DNA of 64,000 bases from Dugong dugon (taxonomy: Eukaryota > Chordata > Mammalia > Sirenia > Dugongidae), in contig CM057462.1 in NCBI GenBank assembly GCA_030035585.1, positions 139,216,734 through 139,280,733 on the forward strand, read 5' to 3'. The notes below the pieces were generated by a model. It did not search any database. It saw only the letters and a program-made list of their open reading frames with translations, and had not been told where the DNA came from. The position numbers and the translations under genes are program-made. This document shows, one piece after another, positions 25,585-35,840 of the stretch (position 1 is the first letter of the stretch; each line of letters starts with the position of its first letter).

Positions 25585-26032
25585 TGTCTTAGGCTGGGTT
25601 CTCTAGAGAAGCAAAACCAGTAAGGTGTATAAATATATATATAGAGAGAGATTATATCAAGGAAACAGCTCATGTGATTGTAGAGGCCCCTCCCAAGTCA
25701 CACAGCCGCAGAAGCTGCCAAGCCCAAGATCAGCAGGTAGGAGAGCAGGGCTCCTGCTCACAGGCCGTGCAGATCCACGAATCCTGGGTTTGGCAGATAA
25801 GCTGACAGCTCAAGTCCCAAGAATAGGAGATGAGACGACAGAAAGCAGTCGCAGGATCCAGAGGGAGCAAAAAGCCAGAATGTCTGCTTATATACTGATG
25901 TGGGCCACACCTCCAAGGAGACTCCCTTTCATATGATTGGCTACTCACAGTATATTCAATCATGGGAGTGATTACATTAAAACACTGAGAATCATGGCCC
26001 AGCCAAGTTGACACACAATCCTAACCATCACA
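25585..26032 (-). mobile_element. ERVL-type LTR, antisense (family D) with near-perfect target duplication
   Basis: It starts 'tgtcttaggctgggttctct' and ends 'cctaaccatcaca'. The flanks CACGT (25580-25584) and CATGT (26033-26037) differ by one CpG-type change, which fits a 5-bp duplication of the ERVL/MaLR kind. The text 'agccaagttgacacacaatc' is the reversed LTR start. Open frames at 25625-26014 are internal and not genes. Confidence 0.75.
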
Positions 26033-26130
26033 CATGTCTATGTTAAAATTTGGTGAAAGGTATATATTGGATATAAACACTATAATATGGCTATATATTA
26101 ATATTAAACTCAAAACTTGTATTTAAATAT

Positions 26131-26610
26131 TGTCTTAGTCATCTAGTGCTGCTATAACTGAAATACCACAAGCGGATTACTTTAACAAAGAGAAGTTTAT
26201 TTCCTCATAGTAAAGTAGGCTAAAAGTCCAAATTCAGGGCATCAGCTCCAGGGGAAGCCTTTCTCTCACTGTTAGCCTTCTCATCAATGTTCCCCCGGAC
26301 TAGGAGCTTCTCCGCACAGGCACCCCAGGTCCAAGGGATGCACTCTGCTCCTGGTGCTGCTTTCTTGGTGGCATGAGGTCCCCTGTCTCTCTGCTCATTT
26401 CTGTCTTTTATATCTCAAGAGATTGTCTCAAAACACAATCCAATCTTGTAGATGGAGTCCTGCCTCACTAACACAACTGCCACCCATCGTCCCTCATTAA
26501 CATCATAGAGGCAGGATTTACAACATAGGAAAATCACAAAATACCGGGAATCATGGCCCTGACAAACTGATACACACATTTTTTGGAGGGACGTAATTCA
26601 ATCCTTGACA
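26131..26610 (-). mobile_element. MaLR/ERVL-type LTR, antisense (family E)
   Basis: It starts 'tgtcttagtcatctagtgct' and ends 'ttcaatccttgaca', in the same layout as 40006-40515. Flanks AATAT and AATAC give a 4/5 match to a 5-bp duplication. Confidence 0.75.
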
Positions 26611-26739
26611 AATACATATAATTAAAATTTTTATATGTCCACAGTATAAAATAATCAAATAAACAGTAGGGCTGAAAATAAAAAGCAATAGTCTCTTGCC
26701 TCATCTTTTACCATCTTCAGTCCCACTTAGAGAATACTA

Positions 26740-26990
26740 TCACAAGATGCCACTTTGATGACTAAAGTGCACCTGATCCAAGCCATGGTCCTTTCAATCA
26801 CCTCCTATCCGTGTGAAGGCTGGACAATGAAAAAGAAGATAGAAAAATTGATACATTTGAATTGTAGTATTGACAAAGAATATTGAATAAACCCTGGACT
26901 GCCAGAAGAACGAACAAATCCGTCTTAGAAGAAATACAACCAGCAAAACGAGGGAAACTCTCACTGAGATGGATTGACTACTCTGACGTA
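26740..26990 (+). mobile_element. RTE-type LINE internal fragment
   Basis: 'ccaagccatggtcctttcaa', 'gtgtgaaggctggacaatga', 'ctgccagaagaacgaacaaa' and 'ctgagatggattgactactc' follow the order of the RTE body at 59170-59660. No intact frame. Confidence 0.8.
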
Positions 26991-27781
26991 AGTGGAATAC
27001 ATCTTTTTTTTTTTTTTTTTTTTAGTTTTCATTATTATTATCAGTATCTTTATAAATCCAATCTTTATATAACTTTGGGGTTGGGAACATTACATCTGAG
27101 TATGATAACATCAACAAAATTGTTTGTAGTATATATTATTAACAGTAAGATGTACCAAAACAACAATAACAACAAAAAACGTATGGTCATAAGTGCGGTT
27201 CGTCATAACTTGAGACTACCTGTATTCAGTCATCAGTTTGGAGTTGAGTGCATTCAACTCAATGATACAATTCAATAATATGTTTTACATTCAATAGTGC
27301 TTTATATTTTTTTAAAGTGCTTTCATGTTCATTATCTCACCCAATGTAATATAAAAAAAAGTGTAATATAGGCAGGGTGGCTTAATTAATTTCCATTACA
27401 CAATTGATGGAACTGAATTCCAGAAAGATTATTATTTAACTTCCAACAATTGCTGATAAAGAGTTTGATAAAAACAGGGATTTCTAGTCTTCCTTTTAGT
27501 ATACTTTAATGTAGATGAAATATTATGAGGTAAAGGTGTCTTCAAATTTAAATGCTGGAGCTTATTAATAACTGCAGAGTCACAGTTAAGCTATGCAGGC
27601 CCTAAATTGCCTATCTAATTTGCTTTGATGTTCCTTAAACTTGTTATGAATATTGTAGACATGCTTCCTTGCCCAGCCATTAATGTAGTCTCTTTGTCCA
27701 TCTTCTCTCAATCTAGGTAATGTAATATCAGTATCTTACTTGAATCTTTGATATTGTTAACCTTACTGAAGATTTACTCTT
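26991..27781. other. Non-coding AT-rich flank of ERV-A
   Basis: A poly-T run at 27005-27023 and an A-rich patch at 27157-27180 suggest old LINE or SINE ends. No gene is recognised. Confidence 0.4.
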
Positions 27782-27787
27782 GAAATA
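27782..27787. repeat. Target-site duplication of ERV-A, left copy
   Basis: GAAATA directly before the 5' LTR. The identical copy follows the 3' LTR at 36419-36424. Six bases is the usual betaretroviral integrase spacing. Confidence 0.95.
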
Positions 27788-28139
27788 TGTGGGGATATGT
27801 GCCATTAAAATATGGATGTATAAAGGCCTCTATGCTGCACAGCATGTTGAGACTTGTCCCCAACATGTTGAGACTTGTCTCGACTTGTTTTTCCAAACCC
27901 GTTACTGATTGGCTTGTTTACCTGAATTCCCCCTCCCTTGCCCGAAACTTATTGTTATTCACTCAAAGCCCATTGTTCTGTTATTTGCTTCATTGTTTGC
28001 TGTATTGACTATAAAATAAACTCCTGGGACTGAAGCTGGGTTCAACTCCTCAGAGTGACCCTCCTGGCCCCACTTCTCTGTAAGTGTTGTGGCATTTGTT
28101 ACTGTCTCTGCCGCCCCGACAACCATCGCTGCTGTGACA
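27788..28139 (+). repeat. ERV-A 5' LTR
   Basis: 352 bp with TG...CA ends. U3 has a tandem 21-bp motif (catgttgagacttgtc, twice within 27842-27880). TATAAA occurs at 27819-27824, and 'ctataaaataaa' at 28009-28020 contains AATAAA, so the latter may serve as polyadenylation signal with U5 downstream. The LTR drives proviral transcription in functional relatives. Its present activity is unknown. Confidence 0.95.
28015..28020 (+). promoter_or_regulatory. Polyadenylation signal AATAAA in the 5' LTR
   Basis: AATAAA within 'actataaaataaactcctgg'. The same hexamer is kept in the 3' LTR (36294-36299) and in the LTR of ERV-B, which supports function in the ancestor. The overlapping TATAAAA could equally act as a TATA box. 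Confidence 0.6.
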
Positions 28140-28141
28140 GA

Positions 28142-28158
28142 TGGTGCCCTGTGTAAGG
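28142..28158 (+). other. ERV-A primer binding site (elongator tRNA-Met type)
   Basis: 'tggtgccctgtgtaagg' lies two bases after the LTR. It differs at two positions from the site in ERV-B, which matches the 3' end of elongator tRNA-Met (…CCTCACACGGGGCACCA). In life the tRNA would prime minus-strand DNA synthesis. Confidence 0.8.
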
Positions 28159-28421
28159 GCAGACTGCCGTATAGCTGCATAGGCGCCCTCGCACTCAATC
28201 CCTTTAGGTGGTGAGTATCGGACATCCTTTTCAGGCTGTTTAAAGGCACAGCCTGAGAGCGGCGGGGTTTTTCCACAGGCGGAATTTTCCTGAACGCTCT
28301 CAGATCAGGCTGCTTTAGCCCCAGAGCGGCAGGTCTTTCCTGACCGCTCCCAAGGGATTTCAGGCTTCAGGCCAGGAGTTTTCCTATCATTCTTTTCTTC
28401 ATTTTCATATTCCTCCTCGCT
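28159..28421 (+). other. ERV-A leader with repeated hairpin units
   Basis: An untranslated leader between primer site and gag. Two degenerate units begin at about 28231 ('tcaggctgtttaaaggcaca') and 28304 ('atcaggctgctttagcccca'). Each has an AGGCTG...CAGCC-like or CTG...CAG-like hairpin and the text 'gagcggc'. ERV-B has three such units. The leader normally holds the dimerisation and packaging signal. Confidence 0.7.
28209..28217 (+). promoter_or_regulatory. Candidate 5' splice donor of ERV-A
   Basis: 'tggtgagta' (28209-28217) fits the G|GTGAGT donor consensus with cut after 28210. The same GTGAGTA stands in the ERV-B leader (54780-54786, minus strand). Betaretroviruses splice from a leader donor to make env mRNA. 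Confidence 0.65.
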
Positions 28422-29755
28422 ATAGGGAATTCTCTTTCTCCTGAGCAGCGTCAACACAAAACCCAGTTGTTGGGATTGTTAAAGGCCTCTAAGCTTAAGG
28501 TGTCAGAAGAAGCCCTTACCCAACTTCTGCTTTTAATTGAATCTCCCTGTCCTTGGTACCCCTTGTGGGGGAACCTTGATTTAGAAGCATGGGAACGTAT
28601 TGGTAACATCATTCGTGACATGAACATCCCAGCTTCAGTTCTTATTGCTTGGCATCACTGCTGCCTCACTTTACAGCCCCTACAGGCAGCTCCTTCTGCT
28701 CCCTCCCCTAGTAAAGAAAATGTTTATGACCCTCCTCTTTTTACGCCTCCCAAGGCTGATTTCTCTCAACATGAGTCTCTTATGGAAAGATGTTTGTGGG
28801 AGGGCCGTGAGGAAGAGGGGTTTTCTGCTTATCCTGTCGTCCGGGGATCAGGACCGCCCCGTCACGATGGCCTTGGCTTTCAAGCTTTTAAGGAACTTCG
28901 TAAAAGCATGATAGAAAATGGTTTACAATGTTCCTTTACAAAAATGATTGTGGAAGGTTTAGGACAATTCTTTGAAATGACCCCTGGGATTGGAATCTCC
29001 TAATGCGAACAGTTTTAACTCCTGCTCAACTTAGTGTATGGAGTCAAGAGTACAAGGAGCATTGTAACCTTTATGCCATGGACAATCTTTATCATAGTAT
29101 CCCTGTTACTCTTGACATGCTCCTGGGTATTGGGAATTATTCCACTCCTCAGGCCCAGAGCCAGATGAATAGGCAAGCATTCAGTGAAGCCTCTGACGCT
29201 GCCGCCAAAGCCTGGAGTAAAATCCCTGATTCCAGAAAGCCCACGGGCTCATTTGCCACTATTCGCCAAGCTGCAAATGAGCCTTACATTGACTTTATCA
29301 ACCGTCTCCAAACAGCCATTTCCCAACAGGTAGACAATCGACAAGCAGCTGAAGTTCTTTGTCTCCAGCTTGCTTATGAAAATGCTAATGCTGACTGTCG
29401 GGCTGTTTTAGTTCCCTTAAAGGTACAGAATCTTAACCTAGCTGAAATGATTAGAGCATGTCAAAACATTGGCACAGAAACTCATAAGGCACAAGTATTA
29501 GGGGCAGCTCTCCGTCCATCCACTGCCACCTATTTTGGGTGTGGTAAACCTGGACATTTTAAAAAGGACTGTCACAGGTTAAAAAACAAAAATGCCAATA
29601 CTAAACTTCCAACCCAAAAGTCTCCCCACTGTGGTAAAGGCTTTCATTGGGCTAGTCAGTGCAGGTCTCAACTTAACAATCAAGGCAGCCCTATGTCGGG
29701 AAACAGGAAGAGGGGCGAGAGTTCTCAAGCCCCGAAAAATCCAGGGAGCCCCTGA
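28422..29755 (+). pseudogene. gag: ERV-A gag (matrix, capsid, nucleocapsid), broken
   Basis: Gag builds the retroviral core. The expected start codon is ATA here (28422-28424), whereas ERV-B has ATG followed by Gly (MGNSL, a myristoylation-type start). The first part runs in one frame to a TAA at 29001-29003. A one-base loss near 28984 relative to ERV-B shifts the rest to the frame of 29003-29755. The capsid part carries the major homology region (NEPYIDFINRL). Two zinc knuckles follow, both with the first Cys lost: YFGCGKPGHFKKDC and SPHCGKGFHWASQC. ERV-B retains Cys at both places. A proline-rich stretch with DPPLF (about 28726) sits in the N-terminal half. Gag ends at TGA 29753-29755. Confidence 0.92.
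29734..29740 (+). promoter_or_regulatory. Candidate gag-pro -1 frameshift site (degraded)
   Basis: G_AAA_AAT in gag phase, 13 bases before the gag stop. The typical betaretroviral heptamer here is A_AAA_AAY. The first base may have mutated from A. The pro frame lies exactly -1 to gag, as expected. Confidence 0.5.
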
Positions 29756-30507
29756 GTGTGGAGTGTGGAGACCACAGCATAGACTCCAAACAGCAACGTT
29801 TATGAGTCAATGATGTAAAGGCAGCCACGGAAGGCAGTGCAGGTCTAGATTTACCCTTAGCAGAAGGGGCTATAATAGATGAGGCAGGAAAAGTTTTTCT
29901 TATAGCAACACAGGTTTGGGGACACCTGCCTCGAGGATATTTAGGACTCCTAATGGGTCGCTCTAGTATTACATCTCAAGGTCTAACTGTTCATCCTGGT
30001 GTAATAGATTCTGATTATGAAGGTCAAATTAAAATTATGGTTTCCAGTCTCTCTTATTGGAACGTTACTCCCTCTGATAAGATAGCACAGCTGATTTTAC
30101 TTCCCTTTGTAGTCCCCTCCGCTCGCACTACCCCAAGACGGGCTGGGGGTTTCGGCAGTACTGACACTTTTTGGGTTACTAAGTTACAATATTCCTGACC
30201 ATATCTTACTGTTCAGGTCAATGATCGCATGTTTAAAGGGCTCGTGGATTCTGGGGCAGATGTAATTATCTTCTCCTCTGATTCCTGGCCCTCTTCTTGG
30301 CCCAAGAAGCAAACCGCTGAAACCCTCACAGGAGTTGGAGGATCACAGTGTCCTTTTCAAAGTACACTTCCCATTGTTTGCTATAGAGCTGATGGACAGC
30401 CCGCTTCTATCTGTCCCTTTATTCTTCCTTTAACTGCTATATTATGGGGACGAGATTCACTCTCCCAGTGGAAGGTTCAAATTGGCACCCCTCAGGATTT
30501 TTCATAG
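29755..30507 (+). pseudogene. pro: ERV-A pro: dUTPase fused to aspartic protease, broken
   Basis: The frame lies -1 to gag. A trimeric dUTPase domain spans about 29836-30180 with all five family motifs in order: SAGLDLPL, GRSS, GVIDSDYEGQI, a KIAQLILLP stretch, and RRAGGFGSTD. It would hydrolyse dUTP to keep uracil out of viral DNA. The retroviral protease follows, with active-site DSGAD (about 30247-30261), flap-like GVGG and a WGRDSL end. It would cleave Gag and Pol. TGA at 29803-29805 and TGA at 30196-30198 (between dUTPase and protease) disrupt it. It ends at TAG 30505-30507, overlapping pol. No counterpart survives in ERV-B. Confidence 0.9.
30495..30501 (+). promoter_or_regulatory. Candidate pro-pol -1 frameshift site GGATTTT
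   Basis: G_GAT_TTT in pro phase, four bases before the pro stop, inside the overlap with the pol frame that lies -1. It closely resembles the mouse mammary tumour virus pro-pol heptamer (GGAUUUA as I recall it). Confidence 0.65.
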
Positions 30508-32747
30508 GGGCCACTGCTCAAACAGACCCTCTGCTAAAATTAACCTGGATACCTGGCCCTCCTGTTTGGGTTGAGCAGTGGCCCATTAAAGAAGACAAAT
30601 TAAAACACCTTAAAAAACTTGTCCAGGAACAGTTAGGGGCCGGACACATCTGGCCTTCCTGCAGCCCTTGGAATACACCTATTTTCTGTGTCCCCAGGAA
30701 ATCCAAAAAATGGAGGCTCCTTCATGACTTATGGGCTGTTAATCAAAGCCTTGTCCCTATGGGACCTCTCCAACCAGGAACTCCCAATGCGGCCTGTATT
30801 CCTCAAACATATCATATTATTATTATTGACCTTAAAGATTTTTTTTTTACCATCCCTCTCCATCCTGACGACTGTGCTAAATCTGCCTTCTCAGTTCCTT
30901 CTGTGAATAATTGTCGTCCTATGCAGCATTTTGAGTGGACTGTTCTCTCACAGGGCAAGGTCAATTGTCCAACTATCTGTCAATATTATGTTGATAAAGC
31001 TCTAAAGCCAGTCTGAAGAGCCTTTCCCTCATGTCTTATATATCATTATATGGACGACATTCTCCTAGCCCATCCCAAACCAGAACAACTTGATTCACTT
31101 CTTGTTTCTGTTCAACACACGCTACAAGGTTTTGGCTTACAAGCAGCCCCTGAAAAAGTTCAGTCTTTCACCCCGTGGCAGTATCTGGGATACTATCTTG
31201 ACACCCATTTCATTTGCCCTAAAACACTGGAAATTATAATTCCCAAGGCCTTAACTCTAAATGACCTCCAAAAGATCCTTGGTCATTTTAATTGGCTGTG
31301 ACCTTCACTCGGCATAACAACCTCTCAACCGACCTGCTTATTTGAGACCCTTAAGGGTGACCCTGCTCTAACTTCTATGAGGATACTCTCTCCCCAAGCA
31401 CGCCATGAATTAATACTTATTAACCAAGCCATTAAAGAAAAATTTTTGACTCGTTTACAGATAAATCATCCTGTTTACCTTCTCCTATTAAATACTCCTC
31501 ATAGTCTTACAGGCGTGCTCTGTCAATTTACTCCCGACTTCAGAGCACTTGAGTGGCTTTTTCTTCCTTATCACCCTCCACAACAGTTGTTTACATGCTT
31601 CTCTCAGCACATTAACTTATTAATGCAAGGACGCACCCGCACTCAGAAGCTCTTGGGTTCTGACCCTCATTTTATATACTTTGGGGTAATGAAAACAGCT
31701 TTTGACCATGCTCTTCTTAATTCTGAAGAGCTCCAAATTGCTTTGGCTGATTTTACTGGGCAAATAATTTACTCTTATCCCACTTCAAGGCCACTCTCTA
31801 CCCTGCAGCTTCTTCCTTTACTATCTTCTACTATGCTCTCTCCTTCCCCTCTTGCTAACACCCCTACCGCCTTTATAGACTGAGCAGGAAAAACTGGAAA
31901 GGGAGCGGTCACTTGGCAGACGGACGGTGCCTGGCAGCATTTTATTACACAAAAAACCTCCACTATACAGCACGCCAAGTTGTTGGCAGCTGTTGCTGCT
32001 TTTGAAATTTTTAAATCTATGCCTTTCAATTTAGTTGCTGATTCTGCTTACGTTGTTCACACTATTCAACATTAGTGATGTAACTCTTCAACTTAGTCCC
32101 GATTATGAGTTATTTACTTTATTTAAAAGGCTCCAAACCTTGCTTAATAGCCGTAATTCTCCCTTTTTTGTGGTACATGTGTGCTCCCATACACACTTGC
32201 CAGGGCCTCTTTCTGATGGCAATTACTTGCTGGCTCTACCTTTTCTGATGCATGAACTTCTCATAATTTCTTTCATCAAAATGCACGGGGACTTCAAAAA
32301 CAATTTTCTATCTGTCTTACTGAAGCACAACAAATTGTTCGCACCTGTCCTGACTGCCAATGCTTTTCTCCCACGTCCTTTGCTGCTGGCGTCAACCCAC
32401 GTGGTCTAGTAGCCAATCAATTGTGGCAAATGGATGTAGCACACTATCCTCCCTTTGGGAAACTTAAATATCTCCATGTGTCCATAGATACATGTTCTGG
32501 GTTTCTTTATGTTACAGCCCTTTCTGGGGAACGTTCTACTCATGCCTGTCGTCACTTTACCCAAGCCATTGCAACTATGAGATGCCCCCAAGCCCTTAAA
32601 ACTGATAATGGTCCTGCATATACTTCTGCTAAATTTCAACAATTTTGTGCCACTTGGAATATTCTTCATACCACTGGCATTCCTTATAACCCTCAAGGGC
32701 AAGCCATAATTGAACATGCCCATCATACTCTCAAACAGCTCTTAAAT

Positions 32748-32764
32748 AAACAAAAGGGGGGAGA
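32748..32764 (+). other. Internal (central) polypurine-tract-like copy in integrase, ERV-A
   Basis: 'aaacaaaaggggggaga' repeats the 3' polypurine tract at 36050-36066 for its first 15 bases. It codes for part of integrase (NKQKGG) just after the catalytic Glu. ERV-B has exactly the same 17 bases (53387-53403, minus strand). Confidence 0.6.
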
Positions 32765-33035
32765 TGATGGGTCTAGAGTCTGTGACCAGAATGAAAGACT
32801 TGCCAAAGCTCTGTACATTTATCTTTTTTTGGTTGCTAAAGATGGTCGTACTGCTGCAGACGACATTTTATCCCCTCTGACACCTGACCTCGCCCACAGG
32901 TCCTCTATAAATATCCTCAAAATCTCTCTGTCTGGCAAGGACCTGTAGAATTACTAACCTGGGGGTGAGGGTATGTGGCTGTTTTGTCTCCTACAGGCCC
33001 ACTTTGGATTCCCGCTCGACTAGTAAAACCATATC

Positions 33036-35087
33036 ATGACCCAGCGACAGCCACCACCCTTCCGCTGGCAAGTCGATCTAATTCCAGAGAAACAACAGAC
33101 ACCATCACCCCCTCCCCTGGGGAAGGAGAATGAACAACAGAGCTCTGAAATACTGGTAACATGGGGAGGTCTGAAAGCCCTCTCCTCCAAAGCTGAACAT
33201 ATCCTCTCAACTACAGGTGCCCCACTTACACCTGAAAATCTATTTCTAACTATGGTCTCCTTTGTGACCTTCAATTCTCAACAGGTATGTGTTTTTCTTC
33301 CTCCTCCTTTCTCAGGTGCTAACAACCTCTGCCTCAAACACCTATTGGGCTCATGTTCTTAGCCCCCCTGTCTTCCACCCGGTTACTTGGGAAGAACCAG
33401 AGCCCCCTCTTTCCTCTAACGATACTAACGTTACTGGAGGACAATATTTGGCCTATTCCAAACCACTTACTAACTCCCTTGAAGAGGGATGGTTTATACT
33501 GTACACAAATTGGACACTCTATGCTGACGCCCTTCCTTTGTATTTCACTACTCAGCCACACACTGCTTCTGTGTGCATGCCTATACTAGAACAATGGTAT
33601 ATGAATTACGTTTACTATAGTGGCACCTATAAGCAACCAGCCTATTCTAAGCAATTTTTTGTTAAAGCCATAGACATTAATGGCACGTTCAGTGCTTACA
33701 TTATTCACTCACCTCCTTCTATCCCTGTAGGTCAACACCCACACCTATCTCTTATAGACCCTATCGATAATACTTGGATTATTTGTCGAACTACTAACTT
33801 TTCTTCATAGTCTCTCCCTTTCAACATTTCACTAGAAAATTGGGGTCCTCAAGTTTTAATTTTATTACGAAATTGCTCTACTTGGCAGTGGGCAACCCCA
33901 TACCATTATCAAGGACATTCTAAGTCCTGGAACCCTGGCCTAGCTGGACCATTCTTCGCTTACATTATTCAACTACTCATTTCTCCCCATGAAAAATCCT
34001 TTCTTGGGGATTAGGTCTCCCTTTTTATGAAAGAACTCTTCTTTCAGGAGTCTTTCTGAAGGGGACAGAGGATGTGAAGAACCCATTCCCCAAATTAAAA
34101 TGGACTCTCCATGACCATAACAAGTCTGTGCTTATATGCACGTCTTGACCATACTTTTTTGCAATAACTTCTAGTCCTCCAGATATTATTAAAGTAAATG
34201 CCTCTTTTCAATTAACCTTATCCAATGGCTCTACTTGGATTACTCCATGTCTGTCCAGACAAAATGTCTCCACTCTTAACATCAGTTCTGTATTTGTTCT
34301 TCGACAAAAAGGCCACCTTTGGCTGCCCGTTAACCTTACACACCCTTGGCAAGATAGTTGCCCCCTCGCTCAGGTTGTTAATGCATTACAGAAAATACAA
34401 ACTAAAAGGTTTCTTAGAATTCTCATAGCCTCTGTTATCACAGCTACCGCTATTGCCGCTACGGCAGCTACCGCTGCCATAGCTCTCTCCCAATCTATTC
34501 AGACCGCCCAGCAGTTTAACACTTATATGCAAAATGTTACTTCTGAAATGCAAACTATGGCACATATTGATCAAGAGATCCTCAAGCATCTGGGTGCTTT
34601 AGAAGCCTCAGTCCTTTGGCTTGGAGAGTGACAGGAAGCCCTATGGGAACGTTCCCAACTAACCTGTGATGCTGAATACACTCGCTTCTGTGTTGCAGCC
34701 CTTCCATATAATGAATCCTGGAAGGATGTTAAAAGTAATCTTTTAGCTAGCTTCACTTCTCCATTAAAAAGTGATATTCAAAAATTACAATTTCAATTAC
34801 AAGAACAGCTCTTGAGATTACAATCAGAGTCTAATAAGGCTACACTTAATACACTTAATGGTTTTGCCTACTGACTCAATCCCACACATTAGTTCTCTGG
34901 AGTTAATCTCTGTGTCTGGATCCTTTTTGCTATAGGATGTTTAATAGTTTTGTGCCTCCTTATAGTCATCCGATGTCTCTACTCCCTGAAGATCTCCTAT
35001 CACCAACAGAAGTCGGCCTTCTATGCCTGGACCATTTGCTACCAGTTACCTAAACAGGAGACGGGAAAAATAAAGACCTCCTCTTAA
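33036..35087 (+). pseudogene. env: ERV-A env (surface and transmembrane subunits), broken
   Basis: Env is the viral surface glycoprotein. ATG 33036 overlaps the end of pol. An N-terminal leader is followed by a hydrophobic signal-like segment near 33290-33330, where a frame change occurs. The surface part has 'SNTYWAHVLSPPVFHPV' and many N-glycosylation sites (NDTN, NVTG, NWT, NGT). TAG at 33808-33810 interrupts it. The TM part begins after a degraded basic site (QTKR) with an Ala-rich hydrophobic fusion-peptide-like stretch (about 34412-34485), a leucine-heptad region and a membrane anchor (about 34915-34975). TM stops include TGA 34629-34631, shared with ERV-B. The architecture is of the MMTV/HERV-K type rather than the gammaretroviral type. 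It is inactive. Confidence 0.88.
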
Positions 35088-35611
35088 GAAGGCCCTTCCT
35101 ATGCTATTATTTTGATAATCAGTAATTACCTGTATTTTGTTAATCAGTAAGTTCCCAAAGAAAATTTGTTATCTGTAAACTCGTCTATATTTTCTGCTTC
35201 TCCTAGTTAGATGCTTCTGTATAGATAGATTTCTAAGTTAGATGATTCCTTTCCAATTGATATTAAATTTGTGTAAATCAGTGTTTGATAGTTAAATCTG
35301 TTATGATGTGTAAATTACCCTTCCTAGTGATTCCCTTCCAAGTAATAGTGAAGCTGTGTAAATCATTGCTTGTTTGATTGTTAATGAATCTTTGAGCCTT
35401 TATAAATCTTTAAGCCTTTAAGAATAATAATTTCAGTGGCTGTTAAAAGTTAGCATTTACCTGACAAAATAAGAGTCAGAGGAAAGCCATGGGTCCAACA
35501 ATCAGGATATTACTAGTGCAGAGGATTATATTATCCCCATAAGATCATCCTCTGTTGTCTTACATAGCTAAAAGGCACATTGAATCTGCTCACTCCGGCT
35601 ATGCAATTGAT

Positions 35612-35626
35612 AAGAGCATCGCTCTT
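35612..35626 (+). other. Perfect 6-bp hairpin, post-env
   Basis: AAGAGC-ATC-GCTCTT forms a six-pair stem with a three-base loop. ERV-B retains the same hairpin at 50703-50717. Confidence 0.7.
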
Positions 35627-35630
35627 ACTT

Positions 35631-35840
35631 AGTAACCTGGTGAAGAACCAGATGGTATCTGGTGGAAAACCAGCACCGTGAGTTTAAAGAGCCTGCTATG
35701 GCCGCCATCTAGAAGCATTAAGCCCAGGCATTAAGTAACAACCTGGTGAAAAACCAGATGGTATCCTGTGGAAAACTAGCACCGTGAGTTTAAAAGGCTT
35801 GCTATGGCTGCCATCTAGGCGACTAAGTCCAGGTGTTACT
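35631..35840 (+). repeat. 103-bp tandem duplication in the post-env segment
   Basis: Unit 1 (35631-35733) and unit 2 (35734-35840) both read agtaac...cctggtga, 'accagatggtatc', 'agcaccgtgagtttaaa' and 'gccatctag'. They are roughly 80-85% alike by eye. Unit 1 contains ACCAGA-TGGTA-TCTGGT (35647-35663), a clean hairpin. ERV-B has one unit before its truncation. Confidence 0.85.

Larger units (their letters stand above)
30444..33133 (+). pseudogene. pol: ERV-A pol: reverse transcriptase, RNase H, integrase, broken
   Basis: The reverse transcriptase starts in the pro overlap. It shows WPIKEDKL, the first catalytic Asp in DLKDFFFTIPLHP, and the YMDD box at about 31047-31058. RNase H starts with FID (31872-31880) and has its third catalytic Asp in VADSAYV. 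The usual catalytic Glu of the A-E-L-L motif is Lys here (AKLLAA). Integrase has an HX3H...CPDC zinc site (about 32262-32360), Asp in WQMDVAHY, Asp in KTDNGPAY and Glu in QAIIEHAHHTLK, i.e. the DDE triad. In-frame stops at 31014, 31299, 31881 and 32073, frame changes near 32070, 32230 and in the integrase C-terminus (about 32940) make it non-coding. The tail overlaps the env start. Confidence 0.93.

Noticed and set aside
26883..27278. 131-codon forward open frame
   Set aside because: It begins in an RTE fragment, runs through a poly-T tract (giving poly-Phe) and an AAC-rich run. Not a gene.
33296..33315. Pyrimidine tract plus CAG as env splice acceptor in ERV-A
   Set aside because: It lies inside the env coding region downstream of the start codon and is not conserved in ERV-B, so it is unlikely to be the natural acceptor.
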